DNA of 64,000 bases, taken from assembly GCF_003573545.1 (NCBI RefSeq), contig NZ_QWET01000006.1, forward strand, positions 1-64,000. Reading direction: 5' to 3'. Each line of letters opens with the position of its first letter. Within the stretch, counting starts at the first letter, position 1. The position numbers and the translations under genes are program-made. The notes beneath the pieces were generated by a model that was given only the letters and a program-made list of their open reading frames with translations, made no database searches and had not been told where the DNA came from. This DNA comes from Mariniphaga sediminis (GTDB taxonomy: Bacteria; Bacteroidota; Bacteroidia; Bacteroidales; Prolixibacteraceae). Positions 39,091 through 49,200 of the stretch are shown piece after piece.

Positions 39091-40476
39091 ATGGCACCAC
39101 AGGAACAACAACAAAATATTGAACAATTCAGGGAAAAAGTAGTAGAAAAAACGAGTCAGGTTGAAAAACCAAAGGAGCTACTCCAGGAAAGCCTGGCGCA
39201 ACTGTCAAAAGTAGGCGGGTTTGATTTAATGGAAGTGGCTATTGACGGAGCGCAAAACCTGAATCCGGAAAGAAAAGCAAGGAAAAGAATTTTCCTTTCC
39301 GAAGAATCGAAAAAGGAGGAAAGGGAACAGTTGAAAAAAACACTCCAGCTTTGGGCCGCTGTTCTTTCCTCATCCGACAACGTGATGGAGATGGTCGAAA
39401 GTTGTGAGCAAAGTGCGCAGCGGGCAGAAGAAACCCTCACAAAAAACCTGGCCAAAGCAACTGAAACCATTAAAGATCTGGAAAAATCCTACCGTTCGGT
39501 TGCCCTGTTCTTTAAAAATACCGGCAGTAATAAAATAAAGAATGTAACCTTTATGAACGCGGATGCGGAACAGCTGAAGGATCTGGACGATACCCGTTTT
39601 ATAGATGCTATTCAGGATGAACTTGTAAATAATTACGACCGGCTTGATTTGCGCGACAACTACAGTTTGCTGGTTGTACCGGGATACCTGGGCTCAAACA
39701 AAGTAGTAGAAAAATGGGCAAAAATAGCACACGAAAATAAAGTGATGCTGGTAACCGATTTCGAACACCTCGACACTCCCGACGATGTAATGGAAATGTT
39801 TGAATCAGCCAACCTTACCGGCGGTGATATGTACCGCGCCAATGTGCTAATGACCTGCAACTACCTTGTTGGACGCGACAAATACAAAGAGCTTGGAGAA
39901 GAAGAAGAGCTTTATCTGCCTCCTTCTTCTGCCCTGGCCGGAACAATTTACCAAACCCTTATGTCGCAAGTGGCCGCCGGGAAAAAACATGGTAGTCTGA
40001 GCGAAGTGGACGGGGTATGTTTCGACCTGAAAAAAAGTGAAATTGCCAACCTCGAAAAACTGGGACTTGTACCGATGGTGAACGAATACGGAAAAGTGAT
40101 GGCTTTCTCAGCCAAAACACTTTTTAGTGGCGATAACCTCGGACTTCAAACCTATTCGGTGGTGAGGGTTTTCGACTATGTAACCAAGGTGCTGATGGAC
40201 TTCTTAAACCGCAGAGCTTTTGAAAATTTCAATACCAAAACCCGGAAAGAAATCCTGAGCCAAATCATCCGTTTCCTCGACAACATTACAGGCCCGGGCA
40301 AACTAATTGAAAAATTCTCCATTAAACGGTTTGAACAAGATAAAAATCAAAAAGACAGAATATATCTCGATATTCATATGACCCCCTATTTCCCTGCCAA
40401 AAACTTTATGATAAAAATGGACGGACAAAAAGGCGATGACGGAAACGAATGGGACACTGAATATGAACAAAATTAA
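39091..40476 (+). CDS. tssC: T6SS sheath large subunit TssC
   Basis: A 461-residue protein counted from the ATG at 39091; the frame is open 16 codons upstream and would overlap tssB. It is the large sheath subunit: an N-terminal helical part, the central IQDELVNNYDRLDLRDNYSL region and a C-terminal domain ending with TPYFPAKNFMIKMDGQKGDD. It interlocks with TssB and pushes the tube on contraction. Its leader contains AACCTTAAAATT 7 bases ahead of the ATG, a word repeated ahead of tssD. Confidence 0.9.
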   Translation: MAPQEQQQNIEQFREKVVEKTSQVEKPKELLQESLAQLSKVGGFDLMEVAIDGAQNLNPERKARKRIFLSEESKKEEREQLKKTLQLWAAVLSSSDNVMEMVESCEQSAQRAEETLTKNLAKATETIKDLEKSYRSVALFFKNTGSNKIKNVTFMNADAEQLKDLDDTRFIDAIQDELVNNYDRLDLRDNYSLLVVPGYLGSNKVVEKWAKIAHENKVMLVTDFEHLDTPDDVMEMFESANLTGGDMYRANVLMTCNYLVGRDKYKELGEEEELYLPPSSALAGTIYQTLMSQVAAGKKHGSLSEVDGVCFDLKKSEIANLEKLGLVPMVNEYGKVMAFSAKTLFSGDNLGLQTYSVVRVFDYVTKVLMDFLNRRAFENFNTKTRKEILSQIIRFLDNITGPGKLIEKFSIKRFEQDKNQKDRIYLDIHMTPYFPAKNFMIKMDGQKGDDGNEWDTEYEQN

Positions 40477-40516
40477 TTTTATTATTCATTTGGTTTAACC
40501 TTAAAATTTAAAAATT

Positions 40517-40906
40517 ATGTCATTTAAAGCAACACTTGACGTGGACGGTAATCAATACCGCGTATTGAACTGCAGCTACAACTTGCATCAGGATTATGAC
40601 AACACCGGCAGGCCCTCATCCATTACACGTGGAGGAGTGGTAAACCTGGTAGTAGAATCAACAGACGACACCAGCCTATTTGAATGGATGTGTGACAGCT
40701 ACATGAAAAAAGATGCCAAAATTACGTTTAATAAACGCGACGAGGATTCCAAAATGAAAGAGCTCGAAATAACTGAGGCATATATGGTTAGCTACGAAGA
40801 ATCATTCGATGACACAGGAAGCGGTGCCATGGTTCAATCATTTTCGCTTTCGGCCAGGAGCATCAAAATGGGCAATGGCGAACACGAAAATGAATGGGCC
40901 GTATAA
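40517..40906 (+). CDS. tssD: T6SS tube protein TssD (Hcp), first copy
   Basis: A 129-residue Hcp-like tube protein of the Bacteroidetes type: SFKATLDVDGNQYRVLNCSY, YDNTGRPSSITRGGVVNL, LFEWMCDSYMKKDAKI and the C-terminal SFSLSARSIKMG. Hexamers stack into the inner tube of the T6SS. The hairpin after its stop may set it apart from the downstream genes, letting it be made in excess. The 12-base leader word AACCTTAAAATT precedes the ATG at 40517 by 8 bases. Confidence 0.93.
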   Translation: MSFKATLDVDGNQYRVLNCSYNLHQDYDNTGRPSSITRGGVVNLVVESTDDTSLFEWMCDSYMKKDAKITFNKRDEDSKMKELEITEAYMVSYEESFDDTGSGAMVQSFSLSARSIKMGNGEHENEWAV

Positions 40907-40937
40907 AAATTGATGCTTTTAATTAACGAATAAAAGC

Positions 40938-40970
40938 CGGATAAACAGTCGGTTTATCCGTTTCTTAAAA
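40938..40970 (+). terminator. Hairpin between the two tssD genes
   Basis: A perfect 9-bp stem, CGGATAAAC/GTTTATCCG, with loop AGTCG and a weak T-tract (TTTCTT). A second small hairpin (GTTGGTT/AACCAAC) follows at 40979..40996. It probably ends part of the transcripts after the first tssD or protects its 3' end, which would raise TssD over the later gene products. Confidence 0.5.
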
Positions 40971-41040
40971 TTGGAAAAGTTGGTTATGAAACCAACTCTT
41001 GTAACATTGCTGGTTCGCTAATCAATTTTAATGTAAGATT

Positions 41041-41463
41041 ATGTCATTAACCGCACGCCTTCATATAGAAGGCCACGAAAAAGAGCAGAGGGGGATAAAA
41101 GTTTTGTCATGTGATTACAGCTTTTCCCAGGACGTTGAAAACAATGGGCTAATCAGTTCATCGGTTCGTGCAGGGTTCATCAATGTCTCCATTCCGGGAA
41201 TCAATGATGCCGAAATTGTTCAGTGGATGGTAAGCAGGAATATCCGGAAAAAGGGCAAAATCTCTTTTTTGGGAGTCAATGAATCGGGCGTTCCTCAGGA
41301 AAGTAAATCGATCGAGTTTGAAGATGCAATTCTGGTAAATTATAGCGAAGCATTTATCGATGAGTCGGATATGGTGATCCACCTAAGTATATCCGCACGC
41401 AAAATCACTTTATCGAACACGAAATGGGAAACCCAGTGGGATACAGACGAAAGTAGAGTTTAA
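41041..41463 (+). CDS. tssD: T6SS tube-like protein TssD, second copy
   Basis: A 140-residue divergent paralogue of the first TssD: SLTARLHIEGHEKEQRGIKV, LSCDYSFSQDVENNGLISS, IVQWMVSRNIRKKGKISF and the C-terminal HLSISARKITL. The two copies share the fold-specific positions but little exact sequence. Several TssD paralogues are common in T6SSiii; the extra copy may cap the tube or carry cargo next to VgrG. It is 18 bases ahead of tssI. Confidence 0.85.
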   Translation: MSLTARLHIEGHEKEQRGIKVLSCDYSFSQDVENNGLISSSVRAGFINVSIPGINDAEIVQWMVSRNIRKKGKISFLGVNESGVPQESKSIEFEDAILVNYSEAFIDESDMVIHLSISARKITLSNTKWETQWDTDESRV

Positions 41464-41481
41464 TATTAAAATTTATGAAAC

Positions 41482-43275
41482 ATGTCGCTACTTTCAAAGA
41501 TTGACATTACCATCAACCAGAAGCCATTAAAAAACTTCCAGCAGGTTTCCATTAGTCAAAACCTTTATGGGATCGACAGGTTTGAGATTATCTGCCGTTA
41601 CGATGCATACGAAGAGTTAGATGGTTTCTTAATCGAAAAAACAAAAGATTTCCTGGGTCTTCCCATTGTTATTCAAACAAAAACAATGGTAAAAGACGAG
41701 GAAAAAGACGGACTTAATTTTCGTGGATTTGTTACGGAAATCCAAAGTTCACGGAGTGCGATGGCTGATTACGACCAGATAATTATTTCAGGAGGAAGTT
41801 CTGAAATAGCTTTAAACCGTAAACCGACCAACCGCGCTTTTATTGATAATACGCTGGAAGATATCGTAAAAGAGGTTTTAAAAAAGTATGATCTCAAGTC
41901 AAAGATTTCTACCCGGAATAAAGAACGTTATCCTTACATTGTCCAGTTTGAGGAGAGTGACCTCGATTTTTTGAGACGATTGTCCATCAGGTATGGCGAA
42001 TGGTGCTATTTTAATGGGCAAGAGTTCATTTTTGGAGAAATCCCTTCGGGGTCAAAATCGCATAAACTTACCATTGGCTCTAACCTGAAAAACTTTAAAT
42101 ATGAACTCAGGACAAACCCTGTAAAGTTTAGCCTTTACACATTAGATCCTCTGAAACTGGATGTTCATCAATACAAATCAGGGAACTCAAAAATTGAGGG
42201 AAACCTGAATATGTACGGAAAACATGCCCTCAAAATGTCTAAAAATCTTTATACTGAAGAAGGAAGGGATTACTACGAACATTTGAATGTGGATGAATCT
42301 GAATACAAAAAAGGGATTAATTTGGTAGGAGAAACGGAGGAGGCTGCAAATGCCATTAAGCTTACGGATTTGTCCGGAACATCAACAAACGGATTTCTTC
42401 AGGCCGGAGCGCTGGCAGAGGTTGACTGCCTGAAACAGGATGGTAAAGGCAAAATTGATTATGGGAAGTACCTGATTACTTCGGTACAACACGAAATGGA
42501 TAATGCCCTCTCCTACCAGAATAGTTTTACGGCAATCCCTTCAGAAACTTCCATTCCTGAAAATACCGATCCCTATTTTGTTCGAACATCCCCCAGTCAG
42601 CTGGGTATGGTAGCCGATAACAAAGATCCCAAAAAGTTGGGACGGGTAAAAATAAGCTTTTGGTGGATGGAAGGGAAACAAGCTACTCCCTGGGTAAAAG
42701 TAACAGCACCTTTTTCGCATAAAAAAGCTGGTTTTTATTTTGTGCCTGCTGAAAACTCAAGAGTGTTGGTTGGTTTCGAAGATGGAGATGTAGAAAAACC
42801 TTACTGCCTGGGAACCCTATATGATGAAGATTCAAACCCTGACCCTGCCTGGGCTGGAAATACAAATGAAAAGAATGCAAAAATACATGCGATACGCACT
42901 TTTGCAGGGAACACAATTGAATTTCACGACACGGACGGGGAAGAACAAATAAGAATCTACGACACAAAGGGAAAAAACGAAATTACACTTAACAGTGCAA
43001 AGGGAGAAATAACCATAAAGGCATCAGATAAGCTTACACTTGAGGCGGACGAAATCGAAATTAAAGCAACCAACGGCATAAAGATTGAAGCCGGCCAGGG
43101 ATTAGAGCAGAAAGCGACGGACATTACCACCGAAGCGACATCAGCTCTGAAGCAAAAAGGATTGACCATTGAGGCCCAGGCCAATACTTCATTTAAAGCC
43201 CAGGGAAGCGCCACCGCTGAGATTTCTTCAAGCGGGCAAACAACGGTGAAAGGCAGTATGGTTATGATTAATTAA
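41482..43275 (+). CDS. tssI: T6SS spike protein TssI (VgrG)
   Basis: A 597-residue VgrG. The gp27-like part spans about 1-360 (FEESDLDFLRRLSIRYGEWC, FLQAGALAEVDC), the gp5 OB fold 370-455 (GRVKISFWWMEGKQATPWVK and ENSRVLVGFEDGDVEKPYCLG), and the C-terminal beta-helix follows, with repeats of the KLTLEADEIEIKATNGIKI type up to VKGSMVMIN. There is no extra effector domain after the spike. It is 24 bases ahead of the PAAR gene whose product should sit on its tip. Confidence 0.94.
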   Translation: MSLLSKIDITINQKPLKNFQQVSISQNLYGIDRFEIICRYDAYEELDGFLIEKTKDFLGLPIVIQTKTMVKDEEKDGLNFRGFVTEIQSSRSAMADYDQIIISGGSSEIALNRKPTNRAFIDNTLEDIVKEVLKKYDLKSKISTRNKERYPYIVQFEESDLDFLRRLSIRYGEWCYFNGQEFIFGEIPSGSKSHKLTIGSNLKNFKYELRTNPVKFSLYTLDPLKLDVHQYKSGNSKIEGNLNMYGKHALKMSKNLYTEEGRDYYEHLNVDESEYKKGINLVGETEEAANAIKLTDLSGTSTNGFLQAGALAEVDCLKQDGKGKIDYGKYLITSVQHEMDNALSYQNSFTAIPSETSIPENTDPYFVRTSPSQLGMVADNKDPKKLGRVKISFWWMEGKQATPWVKVTAPFSHKKAGFYFVPAENSRVLVGFEDGDVEKPYCLGTLYDEDSNPDPAWAGNTNEKNAKIHAIRTFAGNTIEFHDTDGEEQIRIYDTKGKNEITLNSAKGEITIKASDKLTLEADEIEIKATNGIKIEAGQGLEQKATDITTEATSALKQKGLTIEAQANTSFKAQGSATAEISSSGQTTVKGSMVMIN

Positions 43276-43299
43276 AGTTCAACAAAAAAATTCAGAAGA

Positions 43300-43590
43300 A
43301 TGCCACCTGCAGCAAGATTAACAGATATGCACACCTGCCCGATGGTAACGGGAACAGTACCTCATGTGGGCGGACCAATAATAGGTCCGGGCTGCCCTAC
43401 CGTACTCATTGGTGGCATGCCTGCTGCCTGTGTGGGAGATGCGGCCACCTGTGCCGGGCCTCCTGACAGTATAGTTATGGGATCTGCTACTGTTTTGATT
43501 GGAGGAAAGCCTGCCGCACGAATGGGAGATGTAACATCGCACGGAGGAACCATTGTAGCCGGAAACCCAACTGTTATGATTGGGGGATAA
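43300..43590 (+). CDS. PAAR-domain spike tip protein
   Basis: A 96-residue PAAR protein, essentially the bare domain: MPPAARLTDMHTCPMVTG, PTVLIGGMPAACVGDAATC, ATVLIGGKPAARMGDVTSHGG and PTVMIGG. The His and Cys residues bind the zinc ion that sharpens the VgrG tip. No effector or extension domain is attached, so cargo would need a separate protein such as the next gene. Confidence 0.95.
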   Translation: MPPAARLTDMHTCPMVTGTVPHVGGPIIGPGCPTVLIGGMPAACVGDAATCAGPPDSIVMGSATVLIGGKPAARMGDVTSHGGTIVAGNPTVMIGG

Positions 43591-43662
43591 TTATATGACA
43601 GAAAAGCAAAAATTCTCACATATCCAGTATTGTAAATACAAGGGTATAAAGAAATCTGGTAT

Positions 43663-44580
43663 ATGATTTCTACGCTTGAAATAAAGCTGCTTAAAGATTT
43701 TGGGTTTACCAGTTATGCCCATTTTCAAAAATCTTTAAATATTCCTCCAAAAGGAAGATACAGAATCTACCATTTCAAGTGGCGGCTAATCATGATGTCC
43801 AAATACAAACTAGTCAATTCTCCCATAAAAAATGCGGTTATTACATTTTTTACACAATACGAAGATTATGTAATTAAAAACCAAAAGGGCAGTCTGGCAA
43901 ACTGGCCTAAAAATGCAAAAGATCAATCTGAGTATTTGTTTGAACGACTGGTAACTCCCTGGAAACTAACAAAACATGGCAGTCTTTTGTTTTCCATAAA
44001 AGATCCCAGAAATACACTTTGGTTCAGGGCGTTGGATTTGCAGGAATTATTCAAAGCGCTGGATATTTGTTACAAAGAGTCCAAAAAATCAGGCGCAAAA
44101 GTAAAACCCTGGACATTATCCCTTAAATGGAATGAATGTGTAGCAACCTACAAGCAGAAAAGAAAAAGAGGAATTCTATGGGTTGGAAAAGATTATGATG
44201 TCGCCCTAATGCTCTGCGATAACATCATCTCAACATGGGATACAAAAACAGGAAATTGGAAACCGTGGAATAATGCCTGGTCGCGACTGGCCCACCAAAA
44301 GCTTTCCGGCATTATCAAATATGGATACATTGCCACTCCCAAAAACCAGGGTCTCATAAGCGATTCAATTATGAAAGGACTTGCTGCCATGCCCGGAACG
44401 CAGAAAAAAGAGGCCAGGTTTGATGATGTTTCAAACTTTGTGTTTAAAGAAGGATTATCAGGAATGAAACAAGCAGCTTTTATTATTGCTACCGCTTTTG
44501 CTGTGGGAGGATCCCGGGCGGCAAAAATTATCAACGGGTTTCATGAGCAGCATAGCATTCCAAAATGGTGGAAAAGATGA
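43663..44580 (+). CDS. Unknown protein behind VgrG-PAAR, candidate T6SS effector or adaptor
   Basis: A 305-residue protein with no signal peptide, very rich in Lys, Trp and Tyr and strongly basic. I recognise no family. The N-terminal 45 residues (to MMSKYKLV) may be absent if the inner Met is the true start. A central stretch (KWNECVATYKQKRKRGILWV) and a C-terminal amphipathic segment (QAAFIIATAFAVGGSRAAK) followed by IPKWWKR are the main visible features. Position directly after vgrG and PAAR is where T6SS effectors and their adaptors lie. No open frame for an immunity protein is found in the 154 bases behind it. Confidence 0.6.
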   Translation: MISTLEIKLLKDFGFTSYAHFQKSLNIPPKGRYRIYHFKWRLIMMSKYKLVNSPIKNAVITFFTQYEDYVIKNQKGSLANWPKNAKDQSEYLFERLVTPWKLTKHGSLLFSIKDPRNTLWFRALDLQELFKALDICYKESKKSGAKVKPWTLSLKWNECVATYKQKRKRGILWVGKDYDVALMLCDNIISTWDTKTGNWKPWNNAWSRLAHQKLSGIIKYGYIATPKNQGLISDSIMKGLAAMPGTQKKEARFDDVSNFVFKEGLSGMKQAAFIIATAFAVGGSRAAKIINGFHEQHSIPKWWKR

Positions 44581-44734
44581 ATGTATATTCTAACAGGAAG
44601 CTTTAATCACCCAATTTCCGTAATCGAATGACAAATGAATTCAATACACAAAAGGTTATTCTTCAAAAAAATCCATCCTCTTAGGAATTTAAATGATTCT
44701 TTCCTATTTTTATAACCTATTAAATTCATTGTAA

Positions 44735-45616
44735 ATGAGCGGTACAAGTTTGGCATTAAAAATAGGTAGCCTCATTCTCGGATTGGGCGCTTATTTTGTT
44801 CTTTTCAAAAAGGTCAAGGGATTAAAAAAATACGGGATATCCAGTTTATTCTACGTGCTGGTGGTATCTATAATCCTTTCTTTGTCAACATTATTTCTAC
44901 TCATAAAAACATCGACGGGAGAAATTACCAGTCTTATATTCGGACAGATTATTATCCTCTCAGTAGGTACACTCCATGTTTTTTTCGCAAAAAAACTACT
45001 TCCCTGGTATGGGGAGCAAAATTTTGGAATGCAATTGGTTTTTATTATTTGCACCCTGCTTTTCGGATATTTTTTTTCCAATCTTTCCCTCAGTTTTATC
45101 GTAGATTCTGATATTGAGTTTGTTTGGTACTTGTCTTTATTATGGTTTCTGGTACCGGTATTGTTAGACAGCACAATTGCCAAATTGCTGGAAGTTCCTC
45201 CCAGAGAATATAAAAAATGGCAGTATCCTGTGGATGTAACCATTGAAGATCCGACAGATGAAGAGATGGAAAATCCGGTTGTCATAAGTTTTGTGTTTCA
45301 AAAAAGCTCTTTGGCTTCTGAAGATACCACATTCAGGGCAAAGGCGCCACAGGAAATGACACTTGGAAGGCTCTTTTACTTTTTTATTGATGATTACAAT
45401 AGCAGACATCCGGAAGCCCCTATCTCCATAGTGGATGAAAATAAACAACCAGACGAATGGATATTTTTCAAAGTAAAAAATAAACTCCTTCGACTAAAAA
45501 AAGCACTTGACCCTGACGATTCTATTTTTAGCAGCCGCATAAAAGAGAATGATGTGCTGATATGTACCAGAGTTAGTATGAACGAAAATTTTTCAAAAGA
45601 TGAAGCCACTGAATAA
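44735..45616 (+). CDS. tssN: T6SSiii membrane protein TssN
   Basis: A 293-residue inner-membrane protein. About six transmembrane segments occupy residues 5-155 (for example SLILGLGAYFVLFKK, IIILSVGTLHVFFA, FVWYLSLLWFLVPVLL). The cytoplasmic C-terminal part begins with EVPPREYKKWQYPVDVTIED. This matches the TssN family, found only in the Bacteroidetes T6SS subtype, where TssN replaces part of the TssJLM complex. Its end overlaps tssO by 17 bases. Confidence 0.82.
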   Translation: MSGTSLALKIGSLILGLGAYFVLFKKVKGLKKYGISSLFYVLVVSIILSLSTLFLLIKTSTGEITSLIFGQIIILSVGTLHVFFAKKLLPWYGEQNFGMQLVFIICTLLFGYFFSNLSLSFIVDSDIEFVWYLSLLWFLVPVLLDSTIAKLLEVPPREYKKWQYPVDVTIEDPTDEEMENPVVISFVFQKSSLASEDTTFRAKAPQEMTLGRLFYFFIDDYNSRHPEAPISIVDENKQPDEWIFFKVKNKLLRLKKALDPDDSIFSSRIKENDVLICTRVSMNENFSKDEATE

Positions 45617-46256
45617 AAAAGAACGGAACAAAGCATTTTATAAAGTTGTCGGTTTGTTCCTCATAAGTTTTATTATTGCAATTCTGCTTGGTTTTACCAC
45701 CATGAATGCGGGCAGATTATCGGAACGCCAGTCAAAAGGGGAACTAAATAAACTGAAAAACCACCTGAAATTTCAGGAAGAGGTTTTTGCACCGAACGTG
45801 GGTGAAACAAACGTGCTGCTCTCCAAAATTCCTACATCTAAGGAAACGGGTGAAAACCTGGAAGTACTGAACCAGGATATTGCGGCATTACTGAGTCAGA
45901 CTAAAAGCCAGATAGCCGAAGAAGAATCGTGGGAAACAAAAATGTACCAGGATGTTATTCAGTCGCTTTCCAATCTTCAGTTGGCGCTTAATAATCAGAT
46001 AGAGCTCAGGGAAGAGATGGGTGATGCAAATAGTGCGGGACAAAAACTACAGGAGTGCATTGCAGAAAGAGATCGGCTTCAAACGCAGGTCAATTTACTC
46101 CAGGCTGCCAGTAGTGGTGGTGGTGGCGGTGGTGGCGGCGGAGCCAACGTTGCCCAACTGGAAAAAAATCTTAAAGAAGTAAATAAAGAGTTACTCAAAT
46201 GCAACCTTGAAAACAAGGCGTTAAAACAGGAAATAGAAAAAATCAGGAACCGTTAA
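45600..46256 (+). CDS. tssO: T6SSiii membrane protein TssO
   Basis: A 218-residue single-pass membrane protein: a short cytoplasmic start (MKPLNKKERNKAFYKVVG), one transmembrane segment (LFLISFIIAILLGFTTM), a long periplasmic helical region (about 45-155), a run of nine Gly near residue 176 and a C-terminal coiled coil. Lack of TssJ/L/M and the place after tssN fit TssO of the Bacteroidetes T6SS. Last gene of the plus-strand operon; the minus-strand operon ends 18 bases away. Confidence 0.8.
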   Translation: MKPLNKKERNKAFYKVVGLFLISFIIAILLGFTTMNAGRLSERQSKGELNKLKNHLKFQEEVFAPNVGETNVLLSKIPTSKETGENLEVLNQDIAALLSQTKSQIAEEESWETKMYQDVIQSLSNLQLALNNQIELREEMGDANSAGQKLQECIAERDRLQTQVNLLQAASSGGGGGGGGGANVAQLEKNLKEVNKELLKCNLENKALKQEIEKIRNR

Positions 46257-46274
46257 AATCAAAAGCACCCGGCA

Positions 46275-49200
46275 TTATTTGTTTAGTTTCCCCCATGGAT
46301 CGGTTTTTATAATCAAAGCCTTCATCTTTCCATTCACTTTTTGAGTGCCTGCAATTAAATACCCCCCATCTTCTGCGTTAACCAAATCCATTACAAACTG
46401 ATCTCCCGGAAGGGAAAGGACTTCGTACCTTATCAATTCATTCCCGGATTTATCTACCCAATAGAGCGTAATGTCGTAATCAGAACCGGAATAACTATGA
46501 CTGGCTATGGCATATCCATCATCAATCTTAATCATCGAAGGTTTGTATCTTAACACATCATCACTTTTTACCGAGCACGGTAGCAGGTTGGCACAGTCTG
46601 TAGGGCCACCATCTTTATCAACCAATGTAAAACTTATTTCATACATGTTACTGCGGATCTCTTCGCCTCTCAAAATGGCAAAACCTCCCTGGTAAGAATT
46701 TTCAATATCACATCCTATAATGTTCATTTCAGAACTAATCAAATGGATATCGCCATGCGCCCTCCTGTCTATTTTTCCAAAAAGGATAAGCAACGGTGAT
46801 TTATCCTTCTCCTGCCAGTATCCGGTAATAGCAAATCCGCCATCGCTTGTTGGAATAATGTCGGTAAACATTTTGTTTCCCACGTATTTGAATGTCCGAT
46901 CAGTAAACGGAACTATCCTCCCTGATTTATCTGCCTTTTGGAAAGAAATATCGAGTGGATACCGGCCCCCAACGGTATTGGCCGCTATTCCCAGTTCATT
47001 GTTTACAGCCAAAGCCAGTTGCGGATAGGCAAAGTCGGTTTTAAAATTTTGGTTTTCCTGAAAATATACAGGCTCCCCGGTTTTTAACGCGGGGTCAATT
47101 TCCATAATAAGAAGTTTACCGGACGGATCAAGGCCAACCATCATAAAGCTGGTTGCCTCCTGCGTCGGGATTATTTCGTAAACATAAAAATCAAAATCTT
47201 TACGGCCCGTTATTTTCCCGCTATTATCCAGTTTCAACACCGATGATCCCTTCCCATCCTGCTTCATTACAGCAAGGTATTCGTTTCCGGGTAAATTAAC
47301 CAATGAAAGAACATTTTCATTTTCTTTATCAAAATCGTCCGATTTAATGTAGGTCGAATAGCTACTCTTAAAAGATATTTCTTTCGACGCCTGGGCTACC
47401 TCTCCCGTCTCTGAATTAGTTGCTTCAAGTGTAACAATATAATTCCCGGGCATCTGATAATAATGGCTGGGAGCCAGAGCAGTTGACTCATTGTTGTTCG
47501 AATCAAAATCGCCAAAATTCCATTTGTAAGTATCGGCATTGGAAGAGAGATTTTTAAATTCAGCCGTCAGCGGTGTAAATTCGCCTTTGAGGTTTATCTC
47601 AAAATCGGCTATGGGCGGTGCCTTTGGCTTGCTAACAACAACCGTCTTTTCAAAAACATCCTCCTTGCCAGAACTCTTGCTAAGCACTGCCAGCGTTACC
47701 TTGTATTCTCCCGGGCTTTGGAAAACATGCTCCGGATTCTTTTGGATGGATACATTTGAACTGCCGGAAGAAGGATCGCCAAAATCCCAGGCAAAACTAT
47801 CGGCATTTTCAGAAGTATTTGAAAAAATAATTCTGGCCGGCGCCACATTTTTGCCCTCCGGAATTTCAATATTGAATCCGGCAACCGGCGACACTGCCAC
47901 CTCTTCCTTTACTTGTTGTACTTCTGCAACTTCTGCCACCTCTGCCGATTTCTCTTCTTTTACCGGTTTGGGCTGACCGGTAACCACCACAAAATCAGTA
48001 AACGTATCCGTTTGATCAGCATTATCATTTTTGACAGTCAGGGTAACCTTGTACCTTCCCTCTTCAGAATAAATATGAACCGGATTTTTTAACACCGAAG
48101 TATTTTCATCAGAGTCCGGATCACCAAAATCCCAGGAAAAACTGTCGGCATTTGATGAACTGTCAGTAAACTTTACAATTGCCGGGGCCGGGTTATTATT
48201 ATTTTCAACAATAAACTTAGCCGTTAGCGCAATTTCCGGCACAGACGGTGAAGTAACAACAACCCAATCGGTTGCCACACTCTCCCTGCTAAAGCCTGGA
48301 CTTGAAGCTGTTAAAACAACCTTGTATCGTCCACCTTTTTTATACGTATGCGACGGCTCCTTTTTATCAGAAGTGTTCTCCTTTCCCGATTCCGGATCGC
48401 CAAAATCCCAGAAGAACCGGGTGGCATTCAGCGAATTATTATTAAAAATGACGGTAACAGGACCAATCATATTGTTGTTACTGACGGAGAAACGGGCCTC
48501 CGGTGGTTTGGGTAATTCATTGATGGTAATAACTTCTGAAAATGTAGCGGGCTTTTTCATCCCTTTGCCCCACGCCGACAATTGCACTTTGTAGGTACCT
48601 GGCTCCGAAAAAAGATGTGCCGGGTCTGTTTCTTCCGAACTGTTTTTATCGCCTGATGAAGGATCCGCAAAATCCCATCTGTATCTTTCTGCATTGCTGG
48701 ATGTATTTTTGAAAGTTACGGTGGACGGCGCGGTTTCAGAAGACCTGGTATAAATAAACCCGGCTTCTGCAACCTTTTCTGATTCGACCACTACATCTTT
48801 TGTGATGGTATCAGTCAGGCCGCTAAAATTGTTCTTTACAATTAACTGAACCTTAAAGGTACCGGCATTTTTATACTTAACTGTTTCCTCTTTACTGTCT
48901 GATTCATTTTTACGCCCCAATGATGGGTCTCCAAAATTCCACCGATAGCTGTCCGCATTTTCCGAGGTGTTTTTAAAACTCACTTTGGCCGGTGGCAATT
49001 GGTTATTGTTGATAATATCAAAATCAGCGGTGACAGGATCATGCGTTTTAATTTCAATACTCTGATAATAGGTGCTTTCCATATTAAGCTGAGTATTCCG
49101 CGCAGTTAAGGAAATGGAAAACACACCTCCATTTTCGTAAATGTGCCTGGCATCTTTTTCAAACGACAGGTTTCTGACACTGGAAGTAGGATCTCCAAAA

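Noticed and set aside
44581-44734. Possible immunity gene behind the candidate effector
   Set aside because: Only a 16-codon frame is present; too short for an immunity protein.
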